From Nitrosospira sp. Nsp11 (lineage in GTDB: Bacteria > Pseudomonadota > Gammaproteobacteria > Burkholderiales > Nitrosomonadaceae): a stretch of 64,000 bases of DNA. Made by a program: the position numbers and the translations under genes. Location: positions 1 through 64,000 of the forward strand of contig NZ_FRBV01000003.1 in the NCBI RefSeq assembly GCF_900142705.1. The letters are read 5' to 3'. The notes beneath the pieces are model-generated. The model made no database searches. It was not told the DNA's origin and saw nothing but the letters and a program-made list of their open reading frames with translations. Within the stretch, counting starts at the first letter, position 1. The number at the start of each line of letters is the position of its first letter. This document shows positions 1 through 7,442 of the stretch, one piece after another.

Positions 1-95
1 CCGAATTTGTACCACCTCGAGTCATACCACTCCGACATGTCGTAGTCGCGACCACTTGCCTTGGCGTGACCCGACGTTCCTAGTGTTGTTGCCAT
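1..95 (-). CDS. amoC: Ammonia monooxygenase subunit C, 5' end (partial)
   Basis: First 31 codons of AmoC, the membrane subunit encoded first in amoCAB operons; the enzyme oxidises ammonia to hydroxylamine in the cell membranes of ammonia oxidisers. The visible peptide starts [20 protein letters not shown] and continues with [10 protein letters not shown], which I recognise as the N-terminal signature of Nitrosospira/Nitrosomonas AmoC ahead of its first transmembrane helix. ATG at 93-95 has a strong GGAGGAA ribosome site at 101-107, five bases away. The rest lies outside the window, so I cannot tell whether this is the amoCAB copy or an orphan amoC. It is divergent from gluQ across a 593-bp gap. 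Confidence 0.88.
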   Translation of the reverse strand, partial: MATTLGTSGHAKASGRDYDMSEWYDSRWYKF

Positions 96-232
96 GTTGT
101 TTCCTCCTGTTGCCTTGTGCGTTGATCATGTGCTGCGCGCTCTACCGGCTTGAACCAAACTTCGACTCCTTAACCACTCCCCGCCGGTATGAGCTTCGAT
201 AATTTGTTGCTGTCTTTCGTTGCTATCAATCT

Positions 233-339
233 GGTGTTGCTCAATGCTTCTGGTGCTGCTTATACTGCAGGTGTTGCCCGGTGCTGTCAGAGGTGTTTCC
301 AGGTGTTTCTCTGTACCTGTGTTTCTGAATATGGTGTTA
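233..339 (-). repeat. Seven ARCACC motifs in the amoC leader
   Basis: On the plus strand GGTGYT begins at 233, 252, 270, 280, 292, 302 and 333, giving seven ARCACC copies (three GGTGTT followed by TGC or TAC, two GGTGCT, two GGTGTTT) on the transcribed strand. Spacing is irregular, 8 to 31 bases. Function is unknown; an RNA-binding site cluster or a decayed tandem repeat are both possible. Confidence 0.5.
259..264 (-). promoter_or_regulatory. Candidate -10 element for amoC (TATAAG)
   Basis: TATAAG on the minus strand matches the sigma-70 -10 consensus at 5 of 6 positions and would start a transcript near 252, about 155 bases before the amoC ATG. No good -35 lies 16-18 bases upstream, so this call is tentative. 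Confidence 0.3.
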
Positions 340-369
340 CCAATACGTTACATACCCATAACCTCATAA

Positions 370-398
370 AGACTATCCCCGAAGATGCCCTAAGTCAA
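370..398 (-). promoter_or_regulatory. Candidate distal amoC promoter (TTGACT, 17 bp, TAGTCT)
   Basis: A good -35 (TTGACT, complement of 393-398) is followed after 17 bases by a weak -10 (TAGTCT, complement of 370-375). The -35 lies in the loop of a perfect 10-bp inverted repeat (arms 382-391 and 420-429), so a regulator binding the repeat could occlude it. Confidence 0.3.
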
Positions 399-688
399 GC
401 AGTTTGTCAGGGCTGCAACAGGGCATCTTTCATAGCAATTTCTATGCCAATCAGTGTTGGTTTTTTCGTAATCTTTCAGTGATGCAGTCCGATAGATATT
501 TTGTCGCCTGGAAGAACGCCAGTAAACGGGGATATGGTTTCGTTATTCGTGGAAGAATTGTAATGGAAGCTACCCGGTTAGCGACAGAATAAGCTAAGAT
601 AATTTCGAAAACGTATCATCATCTGTTACCACTTTTTTTGTCGATTTATTTTGCTGATCCTTCATACCCGGATCGATTACGTTGACCG

Positions 689-1585
689 TTGGCTAATAGT
701 CCACCTATCTTTCCACCCTATCGTGGACGCTTTGCTCCATCTCCGACCGGACCGCTGCATTTCGGCTCCCTTGTCGCTGCCGTCGGCAGCTATCTTGAGG
801 CGAAATCGCGTCAGGGCGAGTGGATGGTCAGGATCGAAAACCTGGATCCGACACGCGAAATTGCCGGCGTATCGGGGCAAATTCTAAATACCCTGCAAGC
901 GCTGGGAATGGAATCGGATAGTGAGGTTATCTATCAAAAACAGCGCTACAAAACGTATCAGGCAGCGCTCGCTGTACTTGAAAGGCAGCATTTGGTTTAT
1001 CCCTGCGTCTGCAGCCGTAAGGAAATTGCAGATTCCACGATCACAGGAATAGATGGACCCATTTATCCTGGTACCTGCCGTGGACGCTTCCTTCATGACC
1101 AATGCCCCGGGGCACGGCGAATACGAACTGATAACAGGCTGATCCAGTTCAGGGATTCGCTGCAAGGGCTGATTCTACATCGATTGCACAGTGATATTGG
1201 GGATTTCGTGCTGCGCCGTGCCGATGGGGTTTTTGCTTATCAATTGGCAGCGGTCGTTGACGATGCCGAGCAAGGAGTCACTCATGTGGTGCGTGGGAGA
1301 GATTTGCTGAATTCTACTTCTCGCCAAATATACCTGCAACAATTGCTGGGTTATCCGACTCCTTCCTATCTGCATCTTCCGGTAGTAGTTAACGCTCGAG
1401 GTGAGAAACTCAGCAAACAGACCGGCGCTGCGCCTCTTGATGTTTCCGATCCGATGCCACAATTAATGATGGCGATACGTTTCCTGGGTCAAGCACCACC
1501 GGCAGAATTGATCGGAAGCGATGTCGGTTCATTTTGGAAGTGGGCGACAGAATATTGGAAACCGGAGAAAATTCCTCAAAAATAG
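689..1585 (+). CDS. gluQ: Glutamyl-Q tRNA(Asp) synthetase
   Basis: Attaches glutamate to the queuosine base in the anticodon of tRNA-Asp. It is a GluRS catalytic-domain paralogue without the anticodon-binding domain, and 298 aa fits the family (about 300). Visible: the RFAPSPTGPLHFGSL class I motif (residues 14-28, HFGS in place of HIGH), a zinc site C106-x-C108, Y126, C130, and KLSKQ (240-244) in place of KMSKS. The start used is TTG at 689; no in-frame ATG lies before the essential RFAPSP motif. The site has no strong Shine-Dalgarno, so the exact start is uncertain. Divergent from amoC. Confidence 0.93.
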   Translation: MANSPPIFPPYRGRFAPSPTGPLHFGSLVAAVGSYLEAKSRQGEWMVRIENLDPTREIAGVSGQILNTLQALGMESDSEVIYQKQRYKTYQAALAVLERQHLVYPCVCSRKEIADSTITGIDGPIYPGTCRGRFLHDQCPGARRIRTDNRLIQFRDSLQGLILHRLHSDIGDFVLRRADGVFAYQLAAVVDDAEQGVTHVVRGRDLLNSTSRQIYLQQLLGYPTPSYLHLPVVVNARGEKLSKQTGAAPLDVSDPMPQLMMAIRFLGQAPPAELIGSDVGSFWKWATEYWKPEKIPQK

Positions 1586-1711
1586 CGAAACTTCCAGCAG
1601 AAATCGAATTCGGTCAAGATGCAACGCCCTCATCAAGACATTCGTGCTACGCTGCTGCCCTGATTGCGATAGGCTGAGTAACTGGATGGCACCTCGTAAC
1701 TTATTAAAGAT

Positions 1712-1732
1712 GTTATATGAAATGAATATAAC
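1712..1732. promoter_or_regulatory. Palindrome upstream of NDH-2-like gene
   Basis: Perfect 7-bp inverted repeat GTTATAT / ATATAAC with a 7-base spacer, AT-rich, located about 80 bp before the flavoprotein start. It could be an operator or part of a promoter; no regulator is implied by the sequence. Confidence 0.3.
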
Positions 1733-1759
1733 CCTGCAGGGATCTGAGAAGGGATACCG

Positions 1760-1807
1760 ATGAATAGTGAAATACCTGAATTGATCTGCATTGCGAAGGA
1801 GGAGTAG
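1760..1807 (+). CDS. Possible 15-aa leader peptide coupled to the NDH-2-like gene
   Basis: ATG at 1760 opens a 15-codon frame, MNSEIPELICIAKEE, preceded by AGAAGGG. Its last sense codons AAG GAG GAG are the Shine-Dalgarno (AGGAGG, 1797-1802) of the next gene, and its stop TAG shares its last base with that gene's GTG start (TAGTG). This arrangement permits termination-reinitiation coupling. Whether it is translated is unknown. Confidence 0.35.
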   Translation: MNSEIPELICIAKEE

Positions 1808-2964
1808 TGCCGTTTCTGCCATTTTACATACCCAGGCATAAGCAACTCAAAATTGTAATTGTGGGTGGCGGTTATGCGGGAATCGCTGCGCTGGTAACCC
1901 TTCTGCGCCATATGCCCGAGGTCCGCATCACGATCATAGATCCCAGGCTTCATCACCTTAAGATTACGCATATACATGAAACCTTCCGGTATCCGCTGGA
2001 CGACTTTCTCGTATCGTTTTCAGATCTGGAAAATCGCTTTGGCTGCCGACACGTTTGCGCCCAGCTGATCCTGAACGATTGTGTTCTCCAGCAAAGCCAG
2101 AAAGATAGATTTATCGTGGTCAACGACGAAATACTGGAATTTGATTATCTTCTGGTGGCCTCAGGTTCGCCTCTCGCGCAGCTGAGTAAATCAGAGGATA
2201 TTTTCGACCTGAATGATTTCATGATCAACACCGGCTCGGACTTACTGAACCAGCAGCGCTATATACATGAGCCCGGCGAGAAAATCATTTCAGTAATAGG
2301 CGGAGGCGCCACAGGTATTCAATTTCTTTTCGAAATCGCCCATTTTCTCCAGCGCCAGAAATTCGGATGGAAATTGCGGTTGATTCATGGGGGAGATCGT
2401 GTACTTAACCAATTTGGAGTAGGCTTTTCGGAATATACCCAGGCACGCATGTCTGAACTGGATATAGATTTTTATCCTAATACTCGTTACCGGGACCAGG
2501 TCGCGAATAAGATTTTGCTGCAAGAAGTCGAAACGGGTCACCAATTCGAGCTACCTTCCACTATCTCGCTCCTGTTTCTCGGCAAAAAACTTGATACGCC
2601 GCTCTTCGCCAATGCGTTCGGACAAGTTGTGATCGAGCAGAAACAGTTGGAGAATATTTTTACCGCCGGCGATTGTTCCATATATAACTCTGCCGGTTCC
2701 AATGCCATGACAGCGCAATCCAGCGTTCGCAAAGGAATGCTGGCGGCAAGAAATATTTTACGTCACTCAGGCTCATTAAAGTTGCTGGAGCCATACTTTC
2801 ATCGCGACTTAGGTTACGTCATCAGTCTTGGACCATCGGATGCCGTCGGTTGGCTGGCACTCGAAGGTAACGTGGTCGGTGGCATGCCGGCGCTGATGAT
2901 CAAGGAGGTGGTAGAGGCTCAATATGATTTATTGCTGACAGGAATCGATACGTATCTGATCTAA
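1807..2964 (+). CDS. NDH-2-like FAD/NAD(P)H-dependent quinone oxidoreductase
   Basis: Two-dinucleotide-binding-domain flavoprotein of the type II NADH dehydrogenase / sulfide:quinone reductase superfamily, 385 aa. Visible: FAD-binding VGGGYAG (residues 19-25), the YLLVASGS segment, a second Rossmann motif ISVIGGGATGIQ (about 160-171) for NAD(P)H, and the FAD-contacting IFTAGDCS near residue 290. It lacks the longer C-terminal membrane anchor of 430-aa Ndh enzymes and I do not see the paired cysteines of sulfide:quinone reductase. It probably passes electrons from NAD(P)H to quinone, but the substrate is not proven. Start is GTG at 1807 with AGGAGG four bases upstream. It is not obviously co-transcribed with gluQ (221-bp gap). 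Confidence 0.75.
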   Translation: MPFLPFYIPRHKQLKIVIVGGGYAGIAALVTLLRHMPEVRITIIDPRLHHLKITHIHETFRYPLDDFLVSFSDLENRFGCRHVCAQLILNDCVLQQSQKDRFIVVNDEILEFDYLLVASGSPLAQLSKSEDIFDLNDFMINTGSDLLNQQRYIHEPGEKIISVIGGGATGIQFLFEIAHFLQRQKFGWKLRLIHGGDRVLNQFGVGFSEYTQARMSELDIDFYPNTRYRDQVANKILLQEVETGHQFELPSTISLLFLGKKLDTPLFANAFGQVVIEQKQLENIFTAGDCSIYNSAGSNAMTAQSSVRKGMLAARNILRHSGSLKLLEPYFHRDLGYVISLGPSDAVGWLALEGNVVGGMPALMIKEVVEAQYDLLLTGIDTYLI

Positions 2965-3020
2965 GTTCGAATGTTTGGCATTAACAATACAATACCATAT
3001 CGTTAAAATAAACAGTTGAA

Positions 3021-3048
3021 GAGCGGGCTATTAAGAGCGGGCTATTAA
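3021..3048. repeat. Perfect 14-bp tandem duplication
   Basis: GAGCGGGCTATTAA occurs twice head to tail (3021-3034, 3035-3048) in the gap between two convergent genes. It looks like a simple slippage duplication. Confidence 0.85.
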
Positions 3049-3055
3049 TCGATAT

Positions 3056-3631
3056 TCACCGGTTCGCCAGGATAGACGATATAACCATACCCTGCTGAAA
3101 CCATTTATCGATCACATATTCATAAAACTCCTGATTTCGGTTATTGCTGAAAACGGTCGCTAGCGCTTTCCCTTTTTCTGTCAGGAGAACGTGTCCAAGA
3201 TCAAGCTGATTGTTCGCTTCCTCCGGAAATTGGATTTTCGTAGCCTGGCCGAAATAAAACAGACGGGTATGCTTACCAAACCTTCTCTTCACATATCCAG
3301 CGGCCTCAAAGGATATCAAACCGATTGACTCCAAATGTTTTAATACCCGTAAGCTGATGCCATGCTTTGCATAAACCGCATGCTCCGGATTATAAATTAA
3401 AAGCAGCGGCTCCCCTTGAATCCATACAAACTGGCACAGGGATGTAAAAAGCGCTGCATCGTCTTCATCAAGATCAGGAATATGGGCGTCTATCTCTTTC
3501 TTTAAAGACATTGCCAACTCGATATCAATGGAGTTTTTTATTTCCTGGAAATTGGCTGCATCCAGGTGAAAACGCCGGGGATGGCGTAGCGCGTTAAAAT
3601 TGATGGCCGCGACGGGTAAGTTCCTGGTCAA
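3056..3631 (-). CDS. DUF2806-like C-terminal domain protein, possibly truncated
   Basis: 191 aa, function unknown. The segment from about residue 62 (LFTSLCQFVW, then KHGISLRVLKHLESIGLISF near 89-108, then LFYFG, LLTEKGKALA and FYEYVIDKW) resembles the C-terminal half of DUF2806 proteins as I remember them. The N-terminal half of that family, including its DEELQxLW region, is not visible, so this may be a truncated member. Start is TTG at 3629-3631 with GGAAA upstream, lying inside the preceding small membrane ORF (38-bp overlap, different frame). An A8 run at 3653-3660 makes a frameshifted longer gene possible. Its relation to the ribosomal block is probably accidental. Confidence 0.6.
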   Translation of the reverse strand: MTRNLPVAAINFNALRHPRRFHLDAANFQEIKNSIDIELAMSLKKEIDAHIPDLDEDDAALFTSLCQFVWIQGEPLLLIYNPEHAVYAKHGISLRVLKHLESIGLISFEAAGYVKRRFGKHTRLFYFGQATKIQFPEEANNQLDLGHVLLTEKGKALATVFSNNRNQEFYEYVIDKWFQQGMVISSILANR

Positions 3632-3908
3632 TTTTTCCGAGAAAACTTATATTTTTTTTGCGCTGTTTGTCGCCCTTGTACCAAGTAAAACAGGCAAGAG
3701 TACCAAGCAAGACCAAGAGAAGGTTTGTCGCAGCCGGACCGCCGAAAAACATGTCCATAAGCCCGGTCAACAATGCAAACGCGCCCGCTATACCATTCCA
3801 GTTCAAGAACTTATTTCCCCACGTCGGGGCTTCACGTTGGAGACGCCACGCAAGAAGTTTCTCACGTATCGAAACAAGTTCGGCCACGGTCCAGGTCGTT
3901 AAATCCAT
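3594..3908 (-). CDS. Small membrane protein of unknown function
   Basis: 104 aa with an amphipathic N-terminus (residues 1-30), two hydrophobic segments (about 36-56 and 61-76) and a basic C-terminus (KGDKQRKKN and following), so probably two transmembrane helices with a cytoplasmic tail. I recognise no family. It overlaps the start of the DUF2806-like ORF by 38 bp, which suggests translational coupling and a two-gene unit. ATG at 3906-3908 lacks an obvious strong ribosome site. Confidence 0.5.
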   Translation of the reverse strand: MDLTTWTVAELVSIREKLLAWRLQREAPTWGNKFLNWNGIAGAFALLTGLMDMFFGGPAATNLLLVLLGTLACFTWYKGDKQRKKNISFLGKIDQELTRRGHQF

Positions 3909-4101
3909 CGGAATAGCCCCAACTGAAATAAAAGATACATAACCGATCGAATGTCCATGCTATCAATAGCTCAGATCAGTGTATGTTAGAAGCATACAAG
4001 AATTCTCTGAACCAGACAATGATTTATGCTGGGCAGAGCTAAAGCAGTTTTTATTCCGCGATGCCAAACCGGATGATGGTTTATTAATACCGGTCAGGCA
4101 T

Positions 4102-4134
4102 AAAGAAGCCGGGATAACCCGGCTTCTTTTTTTT
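4102..4134. terminator. Strong intrinsic terminator hairpin downstream of rplQ
   Basis: Perfect 12-bp stem AAAGAAGCCGGG / CCCGGCTTCTTT (4102-4113, 4118-4129) with an ATAA loop. On the plus strand the run of T goes on to 4134; on the minus strand, where the long ribosomal block ends, the downstream sequence is only CTTCTTTATG. It probably works in both directions but is better for plus-strand transcripts. Confidence 0.85.
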
Positions 4135-4150
4135 ACCTTATCGCCGGCAC

Positions 4151-4549
4151 TTACGTATCGGCTTTCTCAGCTACGGTCGTAGTTAATTGCTCTGGTCGAT
4201 CCAACAATTCCACTAAAGCCATCGGTGCGTTGTCACCCTTGCGAAAACCGAATTTAAGAATACGCAAATAACCGCCGTTACGTGTTTGATATCGCGGACC
4301 CAGTTCACCGAATAACTTACCGACCATGTCACGATCGCGCAAGCGATTGAATGCCAGACGTCGATTCGCCAGCGATGGTTTTTTACCTAGCGTTATCATT
4401 GGCTCGATTACACGGCGCAACTCCTTGGCCTTAGGCAGCGTGGTTTTAATAACCTCGTGCCGCAACAATGAATTGGTCATGTTACGTAGCATCGCCAGTC
4501 GGTGGCTGCTCGTACGATTTAGCTTTCGTAGCCCATTATGGTGCCGCAT
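4151..4549 (-). CDS. rplQ: Ribosomal protein L17
   Basis: Large-subunit protein near the exit tunnel, 132 aa, last gene of the alpha operon. I take the ATG at 4547-4549 because the conserved N-terminus [17 protein letters not shown] begins there; the longer frame adds nine unconserved residues. The start lies inside the end of rpoA (14-bp overlap), so translation is probably coupled. A strong hairpin follows at 4102-4134. Confidence 0.97.
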   Translation of the reverse strand: MRHHNGLRKLNRTSSHRLAMLRNMTNSLLRHEVIKTTLPKAKELRRVIEPMITLGKKPSLANRRLAFNRLRDRDMVGKLFGELGPRYQTRNGGYLRILKFGFRKGDNAPMALVELLDRPEQLTTTVAEKADT

Positions 4550-5540
4550 GACTTGTTTCCTTTTTTCCCTTATCAAGATTGGAAGGCGGCCAACTTTCCA
4601 GCTTCATGCCCAGCGTCAATCCACGCGAAGCCAAGACCTCCTTTATTTCATTGAGAGATTTTCTTCCCAAGTTAGGGGTTTTCAGCAATTCGGTTTCCGT
4701 GCGCTGAATTAGGTCGCCAATATAATATATATTCTCCGCTTTCAGGCAATTGGCCGAGCGCACGGTAAGCTCCAAATCATCCACTGGCCGAAGCAATACC
4801 GGATCAATCTGAGGTAATTTTGGCTGCTCCACCGGTAACGGTGTGCCCTTAAGGTCGGCAAATATGGAGAGTTGCTCAACCAGCACCTTCGCCGCATAAC
4901 GGATCGCTTCTTCCGGATCGACGACGCCGTTGGTTTCAATATCCATAACGAGCTTATCGAGGTCGGTACGCTGCTCAACCCGAGCACTCTCGACCGCATA
5001 ACTTACGCGCCGCACAGGACTGAAAGAAGCGTCCAGCAAAATGCTACCGAGAGCACGACCTTCACTTGTCAATTGCCGCACAGTTCCAGGTACATAACCG
5101 CGCCCAAGCTCCACCTTAATTTGCATATCCAGCTTTCCGCCGGCAGTAAGATGTGCCACCACATGGTCTGGATTAATGATTTCCACATCATGTCCTGCTT
5201 CGATGTCGCCGGCAGTCACCGTACCTTCACCTTTCTTTTTAAGGATCAGTATAGCCTCGGTTCGGCTGTGTAGCTTTAGAACGATACCCTTAAGATTGAG
5301 CAAAATATCGACCACATCCTCTTGTACACCGTCCAGTGCGGAATACTCATGCACTACACCGCTAATCTGGACTTCGGTTGGTGCAAATCCCGGCATGGAC
5401 GATAGCAAAATTCGACGTAATGCATTTCCTAACGTGTGACCGTACCCACGTTCAAACGGTTCCATGATAATCTTGGCATGCAGCGGGGAAATATTCTGCA
5501 CGTCAATAATGCGGGGCGTAAGAAAAGTGTTACTTGGCAT
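4536..5540 (-). CDS. rpoA: RNA polymerase alpha subunit
   Basis: 334 aa. The N-terminal domain (about 1-230; [20 protein letters not shown] near 29-48) dimerises and assembles beta and beta'. A linker rich in Pro leads to the C-terminal domain (about 250-320; [16 protein letters not shown]), which binds UP elements and activators. It sits between rpsD and rplQ as in most proteobacteria, so polymerase alpha is made with ribosomal proteins under S4 control in the E. coli paradigm. Confidence 0.99.
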   Translation of the reverse strand: MPSNTFLTPRIIDVQNISPLHAKIIMEPFERGYGHTLGNALRRILLSSMPGFAPTEVQISGVVHEYSALDGVQEDVVDILLNLKGIVLKLHSRTEAILILKKKGEGTVTAGDIEAGHDVEIINPDHVVAHLTAGGKLDMQIKVELGRGYVPGTVRQLTSEGRALGSILLDASFSPVRRVSYAVESARVEQRTDLDKLVMDIETNGVVDPEEAIRYAAKVLVEQLSIFADLKGTPLPVEQPKLPQIDPVLLRPVDDLELTVRSANCLKAENIYYIGDLIQRTETELLKTPNLGRKSLNEIKEVLASRGLTLGMKLESWPPSNLDKGKKETSHAAP

Positions 5541-5573
5541 AGCCTGATCCTTTTGCGGAAACCTTGGCGGTAA

Positions 5574-6200
5574 TTACTTAGAATACAACTCGATGACTAG
5601 AGACTCATTGATGCTTGAAGGCAAGTCAGAACGCTCCGGTTTAACTTTAAACGTTCCTTTCATAGCCTTGACATCCATCTCTATCCACTCTGGAAAATTA
5701 CGCTGCTCCGCTGCTTCCACAGCAGCCTTGATGCGCAGATGACCTTTAGCCTTTTCCGCAACCTCTATCACATCACCGGGCTTAACCTGGTAGGAAGGAA
5801 TATTGGTCCGGCGTCCATTTACCAGGATGCCGTTATGGCGCACGATCTGGCGCGCCTCTGACCGCGAAGCACCAAATCCCATCCGGTAAGAAACCGTATC
5901 CAGGCGACATTCCAGCAACTGCAGCAAATTCTCGCCAGTAATACCGCGCTGTCGTTCCGCTAGCTCATAATTGTTATGGAACTGGCGCTCCAATATGCCA
6001 TATATCCTGCGCAACTTCTGTTTTTCGCGCAATTGGACCCCATAGTCAGACAACCGCGTACTTTTCTGACCGTGTTGACCGGGCGCATAGTTCCTGCGCT
6101 CGATTGCACATTTGTCGGTGAAACACTTCTCACCTTTCAAGAATAACTTCTCCCCTTCCCGTCGACATTGGCGACATTTAGGATCAAGATTTCTAGCCAC
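5574..6200 (-). CDS. rpsD: Ribosomal protein S4, zinc-binding form
   Basis: Primary 16S rRNA binder, 208 aa, and in E. coli the translational repressor of the alpha operon. The N-terminus keeps C9-x2-C12-x13-C26-x4-C31, so this is the zinc-containing (C+) type; many gammaproteobacterial S4 proteins have lost these cysteines. The S4 RNA-binding domain ([20 protein letters not shown]) is at about 98-117. Confidence 0.98.
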   Translation of the reverse strand: MARNLDPKCRQCRREGEKLFLKGEKCFTDKCAIERRNYAPGQHGQKSTRLSDYGVQLREKQKLRRIYGILERQFHNNYELAERQRGITGENLLQLLECRLDTVSYRMGFGASRSEARQIVRHNGILVNGRRTNIPSYQVKPGDVIEVAEKAKGHLRIKAAVEAAEQRNFPEWIEMDVKAMKGTFKVKPERSDLPSSINESLVIELYSK

Positions 6201-6210
6201 AGACTACTCC

Positions 6211-6600
6211 TTAAATACGGCGTTTTTTCGGTGGGCGGCAACCGTTATGCGGAACCGGCGTCACATCCGAAATACTGGTGATTTTAAAACCGGCTGCGTT
6301 CAAAGCCCGCACGGCGGATTCACGTCCCGGACCAGGACCTTTGATACGCACTTCCAAATTCTTTACTCCGCATTCCTGAGCAACCTTACTTGCCTGCTCG
6401 GCTGCTACCTGAGCAGCGAATGGAGTACTTTTACGCGACCCCTTGAATCCGGCACCGCCGGAAGTCGCCCATGATAAAGCGTTGCCCTGGCGGTCCGTGA
6501 TAGTCACGATAGTGTTATTAAATGATGCATGAACGTGGGCAATCCCCTCCGCTACATTTTTTTTGACCTTCTTGCGAACCCGTGTGGCTGCTTTTACCAT
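6211..6600 (-). CDS. rpsK: Ribosomal protein S11
   Basis: Small-subunit platform protein near the decoding site and Shine-Dalgarno helix, 129 aa. The basic N-terminus ([17 protein letters not shown]) and the C-terminus [15 protein letters not shown] are typical. It is separated by 10 bp from rpsD and by 41 bp from rpsM. Confidence 0.98.
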   Translation of the reverse strand: MVKAATRVRKKVKKNVAEGIAHVHASFNNTIVTITDRQGNALSWATSGGAGFKGSRKSTPFAAQVAAEQASKVAQECGVKNLEVRIKGPGPGRESAVRALNAAGFKITSISDVTPVPHNGCRPPKKRRI

Positions 6601-6641
6601 ATCGAATTATTCCTGTATGCTACCGTTCAGTTGGCTGAAAA

Positions 6642-7022
6642 TTATCTCGTTGCTGCCTTTGCGTTGGAAGCTCGAACTGCCTTGCGTGGCCCCTTACGCG
6701 TCCTTGCATTTGTACGAGTACGCTGGCCCCGTACCGGCAAACCACGACGGTGACGCAATCCACGATAACAGCCCAAATCCATCAAACGTTTGATATTCAT
6801 AGAAACCTCACGCCGCAGATCGCCCTCGACCGCAAATTTTGCGACGTTGTCTCTCAGCTTTTCCATTTGAGCATCGGTTACATCTTTGATCTTAGTGGAA
6901 GCACCGATGCCAACCGCAGCACAAATCTCCCGCGCTCTGGCGCGACCTATGCCGTAGATTGAAGTTAACGCAATTTCGGCATGCTGATGATTCGGGATAT
7001 TTACTCCAGCGATACGGGCCAT
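6642..7022 (-). CDS. rpsM: Ribosomal protein S13
   Basis: Small-subunit head protein that contacts the large subunit and P-site tRNA, 126 aa, first gene of the alpha operon. The start is set at ATG 7020-7022, where the conserved [14 protein letters not shown] begins; the frame extends five unconserved codons upstream. The C-terminus [20 protein letters not shown] is the rRNA/tRNA-binding tail. Confidence 0.97.
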   Translation of the reverse strand: MARIAGVNIPNHQHAEIALTSIYGIGRARAREICAAVGIGASTKIKDVTDAQMEKLRDNVAKFAVEGDLRREVSMNIKRLMDLGCYRGLRHRRGLPVRGQRTRTNARTRKGPRKAVRASNAKAATR

Positions 7023-7076
7023 ACAGGTTTCCCACAAAAATTTTGAATTATAACATCGAAAGTGATGCTTATTCGA

Positions 7077-7190
7077 TCAACCTTGGCGTTGCTTATGCCT
7101 TGGATCTGAACAAATTACCCGAACTATCCGATTGCGTTTAATAATCTTGCAATTACGGCAGATTTTTTTTACAGAGGCTAATACTTTCAT
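7077..7190 (-). CDS. rpmJ: Ribosomal protein L36, zinc-ribbon form
   Basis: 37 aa. It begins [20 protein letters not shown] and ends in [10 protein letters not shown]. The zinc ligands C11, C14, C27 and H32 are all present, so this is the zinc-dependent paralogue rather than the cysteine-free one. It lies between infA (16-bp gap) and rpsM (54-bp gap), the usual betaproteobacterial order. ATG at 7188-7190 has AGGAGT upstream. Confidence 0.97.
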   Translation of the reverse strand: MKVLASVKKICRNCKIIKRNRIVRVICSDPRHKQRQG

Positions 7191-7206
7191 AAATACTCCT
7201 TCCCCA

Positions 7207-7425
7207 CTATTTCGCGCGAAATGTAATTCGCGCTCTGCTTAAATCGTATGGCGTCAAATCCACCGTTACCTTATCACCAGGTAAAATCCGAATGTAATGC
7301 ATTCGCATTTTTCCGGAAATATGGCCCAGCACGACGTGCCCATTTTCCAGCTTGACACGGAAGGTTGCGTTTGGCAACGTTTCGAGTATCTCGCCCTGCA
7401 TTTGTATCGTTTCTTCTTTGGCCAT
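7207..7425 (-). CDS. infA: Translation initiation factor IF-1
   Basis: 72-aa OB-fold protein that occupies the ribosomal A site during initiation. The whole sequence is typical ([19 protein letters not shown] at 12-30, then [17 protein letters not shown]). It lies between secY and rpmJ inside the spc/alpha junction; in E. coli infA is elsewhere, so this placement is a useful lineage marker. Confidence 0.98.
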   Translation of the reverse strand: MAKEETIQMQGEILETLPNATFRVKLENGHVVLGHISGKMRMHYIRILPGDKVTVDLTPYDLSRARITFRAK

Positions 7426-7442
7426 CCTATCCTTAGATGTAA

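Larger units (their letters stand above)
96..688. other. amoC-gluQ intergenic region with long amoC leader
   Basis: No convincing gene is present: the short ORFs here have no recognisable domain. On the minus strand the 250 bases before amoC form a CA-rich leader with repeated ARCACC motifs (233-339), and farther out a 10-bp inverted repeat (382-391 and 420-429) surrounds a TTGACT. The region very likely carries the amoC promoter(s) and the gluQ promoter. Confidence 0.7.

Noticed and set aside
189-482. 97-aa plus-strand frame between amoC and gluQ
   Set aside because: No ribosome site or recognisable domain; it runs through the amoC leader and its repeated motifs on the other strand.
3056-3908. 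Phage-defence system
   Set aside because: The DUF2806 resemblance and membrane partner are suggestive at most; no nuclease, NTPase or other effector motif is visible, and the surroundings are core genome.
3979-4182. 67-aa plus-strand frame ending in rplQ
   Set aside because: It reads through a strong terminator hairpin and into the antisense of rplQ; no family.
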